Assembly (NCBI GenBank): GCA_013399305.1
Contig: VXAI01000039.1
Span: 2,410,868 to 2,474,867 of the forward strand
Direction of reading: 5' to 3'
Length of the DNA: 64,000 bases
DNA from: Rostratula benghalensis
Taxonomy: Eukaryota; Chordata; Aves; Charadriiformes; Rostratulidae
The position numbers were made by a program, and so were the translations under genes. Below are positions 61,401 through 64,000 of this stretch, piece after piece. The first letter of the stretch is position 1. Every line of letters starts with the position of its first letter. The notes under the pieces are model-generated. The model was not told the origin of the DNA. It saw nothing but the letters and a program-made list of their open reading frames with translations, and ran no database searches.

Positions 61401-64000
61401 TCAGACACTCATTCCACACACCCATACACACATGTAGGGGTGTTTGTTCCACTTTGCTTCCTAAGTCCCTTAAAACTCTGCCTCTGGAAAGTGTTCTTGT
61501 GCTGTGAGGCATGGGAAGTGTTCTAGTGGCTGTAATGCATTCTCTTTTCCTTTGGATTTTTCTCTACAGCAAGAAAACCTGGACAAGGCTGTGGCTTCTC
61601 TCTCTGTCTAGACACATAAAAGTGTAATTAAGTCTGAATCCTTTTCCTCTTACTCAGGGTTGGTATTTCGGGGTGACACCTGCTTTGGAGTCAACTGGCT
61701 ATTCTTATGTCATTCAGCATGGTGGAAATTTCCTTGATGACGTTGCCCAAAATACTGTGTGTCTTCTCTGGAGCATCTCCGGTTTTCTCATGGTGTTTTT
61801 CTATGTGGGCTGGGAGATATTGGTGGCTGTGGAACTCCTTACCGTGGGAGCAGCTGCAGCCAGGCTCTGGACTTTTCTTGGATAACGAGGAGATGTGGTA
61901 AAGGACTCTGTTGAGCACTGGGGCTCTAAAGCGCTGCAGATTGAGGCAAGACAAACACAGGGCATTGCTTAGCTTGGAATTCAGAGGGAGGGAATGTCTT
62001 CAAAGTGGGCCTAAGCACAGAAAGAGATGGTCACTCTTCAATGCAGATGCCTGGAATGCCACCGAGAATGGGTGGGCAAGCTCTGGAGAGGCAGAAGCCC
62101 CATGAAGCCTGTTCTCTGCTCTCCTCTTGGGATGACAACCCAAGCACTTCTCTGTGTGGGTGCTCGGCCATTCAGGTTTACTAGAAGGAGCATTTCAAGT
62201 ATTCCTCCTCAGCGTGTCTGCTTTTTTCAGGAAAGTGTACTGCTTCTCTCTTTGGCACCTCACCAAGCACTCTTGGCAGAGCTGTCAAATGTGTCATTGT
62301 AATGGGAGGCCTCTTTGCCGTGGTTTGAGCAGCGAGAGCTGGCTGGGAAGCACGGGGCCGGGCCGAGGAGGACTGGTTGCAGAGAGCTCTCAGCGGAAAT
62401 CCTTTGACTCTGGAACTTGTTTGCTCTGGCAAACTCCCTGTGCCTGTCTGGACACAATGAGGGTTCAAGACACATGGCTTTTGTTTGGTTTTCCTGGAGG
62501 GAAGGCTTTGCTTTTCATTTGGCTGAATTTCTGGGTGGTAGAGAAAGAGGGAGAGAGCGAGCATGCTTCAGGCTGCATCGATCTTTGCCTTGTGTGAGGG
62601 TGATACCAGCGCTTTTTGGTGACCTTTTACTTTCTGCATCAGATGTCAGAAGCACAGAGATAGGCCCTTCATATGCCTTTGTAAGAAACAATGAAACAGA
62701 GCTTAAGGCCCATGGGGAAAATGCAGGTTTTCCCCATTCCTTGGCTGCAGGTGGAGATCAGATTGATGCTCTCACTCTGGAGCTCCCAGCAGCCTCTAAC
62801 TCTTCTTCTACCACCCCTGGATCTTCTTCCACAACGTCACACAGCCCTGACCCACCTGAAATGCTCTCAAGCTGTTAGGAGAGGGAAGGAATTGGAAGTT
62901 GTGGTGTGCAGAAAACCTCAGGAGCTCCTGGAGAAAGAATTGCCTGAGTACAGGAAAAATTACTTTTAAGGCAACACACTCTGTCTCTATCATAATGTTA
63001 AGGGATGGTGAGAGTGGCTTTGACTCTGCCCTCCTGAAAACTTGTTTATTTGTGAAATATTCCCACATGAAGCAATGCTTGTAATTGTACAGTAGTCCTG
63101 AGAACTGAGAAGATGAGACACTTTTATTTATTTATTTAATCCACGGATCTAGGAAAGACCCTAGTTTTTAAAAATGCTTTGAAATGATGCTGTGCAAAAA
63201 ATGAGAAGATACACAAACTGGAATGCACTTTAGCATCAAGTCTGATCATTTTGTCTTTCCAAATCAGATCTGCCAGATCATAGATCACTTCAGTATACCT
63301 TAGAGGATGCGATGTGAGGAAGCACTTAATTGACTTAAAGAGCACAATGAAGAGCTCTAGTAAGCTATCACAACCTCTACCAGCCAGAGATGTTGCAGAA
63401 AAGAAATGAGTAAGAAGTGTGATTTCAGGAGCACCACATGAAAATTGGCTGAAGGCTTGCCTATTCTCTGAAGGTTGCAAATGTACAGCTCTTAAACACT
63501 AAGGAGAAACAAAAGTCCTAAAATTTGAGATTCATTTTCCCCCAAAGCACTTTAGCCTCTGGAGAAGGACTTCAACATCAGCCTTGAGCACTGAACACTA
63601 GGGCTGGATTGCTGACCCTCTGAAATCAGTAGGGGGTCTTTCACTGGTTTTGTCACTTCGAGCAATGCATCTCCAAATCCTCAGAAGTCAGATAAAAACA
63701 TGCAATAACTGCACCTTCCTTCATGTAACAGCTGGTGTGATTCTAGCAAGTTGCACAAGTTGCTTTAAGCACACTTCTGTTTCCTTGAGCTATGCTGTGG
63801 TTTTCCTGGAAAAATTTGTACGTGAGATCACAGCCTCTTCTGAACCAAGTGGGTGCTCCCAGTGTGCTAGCACTTCATCGGAAAATACAGAAATGGGAAA
63901 AAAGTAGGAAGAGATTAAGTGACACCAGGGGAAACTATGAAGGTGCACCATGCACCCAGTAAAGTCTATCCAGGGAAAAGACAAACAGCCTTGGTAGTGT
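58471..64000. other. Noncoding DNA to window end
   Basis: No exon of the expected next neighbour (DCHS2 in human) or any known element was recognised. A (TTTA)n run lies at 63123-63138 and a T/C-rich tract at 60549-60575. A GC-richer patch at 59150-59460 gives open frames in several phases but no protein-like motif. Confidence 0.45.

Noticed and set aside
1..64000. CRISPR arrays, prokaryotic operons, rRNA or tRNA genes
   Set aside because: None seen; the sequence is intron-bearing vertebrate nuclear DNA. The only tRNA-like stretch is the head of the MIR-like SINE.

Overview
This is vertebrate nuclear DNA, almost certainly from a bird. At least seven CR1 retrotransposon copies are present in both orientations. 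One 221-bp stretch resembles a MIR core-SINE, no Alu- or L1-like sequence was recognised, and the genes are intron-containing with CpG-island promoters. The gene order TLR2 (+), RNF175 (-), SFRP2 (-) matches human 4q31.3, so this is a conserved synteny block. I cannot name the species.

Layout. 2-871: the 3' end of a Toll-like receptor 2 gene (last leucine-rich repeat, LRRCT, transmembrane helix, complete TIR domain), followed closely by an antisense CR1. 2250-7696: six recognisable exon remnants of RNF175, a multi-pass membrane RING ubiquitin ligase of the RNF121 family, on the minus strand. They hold several in-frame stops, a 1-bp insertion and lost RING zinc ligands, so the locus is a dead, unprocessed (unitary) pseudogene. 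A seventh, weaker remnant lies at 9921-9990. About 8-20.8 kb: AT-rich noncoding DNA with two CR1 pieces. About 20.85-21.27 kb: a CpG island with no recognisable gene, possibly the orphaned RNF175 promoter. 21.3-37.7 kb: noncoding, with CR1 copies, the MIR-like SINE and a 125-bp assembly gap. 37908-40856: the complete three-exon SFRP2 coding sequence (292 residues) on the minus strand, with a CpG-island promoter upstream to about 41.7 kb. 41.8-64 kb: gene-free DNA with two adjacent CR1 copies at 51.2-53.3 kb, another at 58.2 kb, and several simple repeats. I found no coding exon there.

The two intact products are unrelated. TLR2 is a cell-surface innate immune receptor for bacterial lipoproteins. 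SFRP2 is a secreted Wnt modulator with a frizzled-type cysteine-rich domain and a netrin-like domain. The most notable observation is the decayed RNF175 between them. It has no long open reading frame and is visible only by exon-by-exon comparison with the family. Comparisons with RNF121 and with CR1/MIR consensus sequences are from memory and need alignment. Sequence-only limits: no expression, conservation or database evidence was available.
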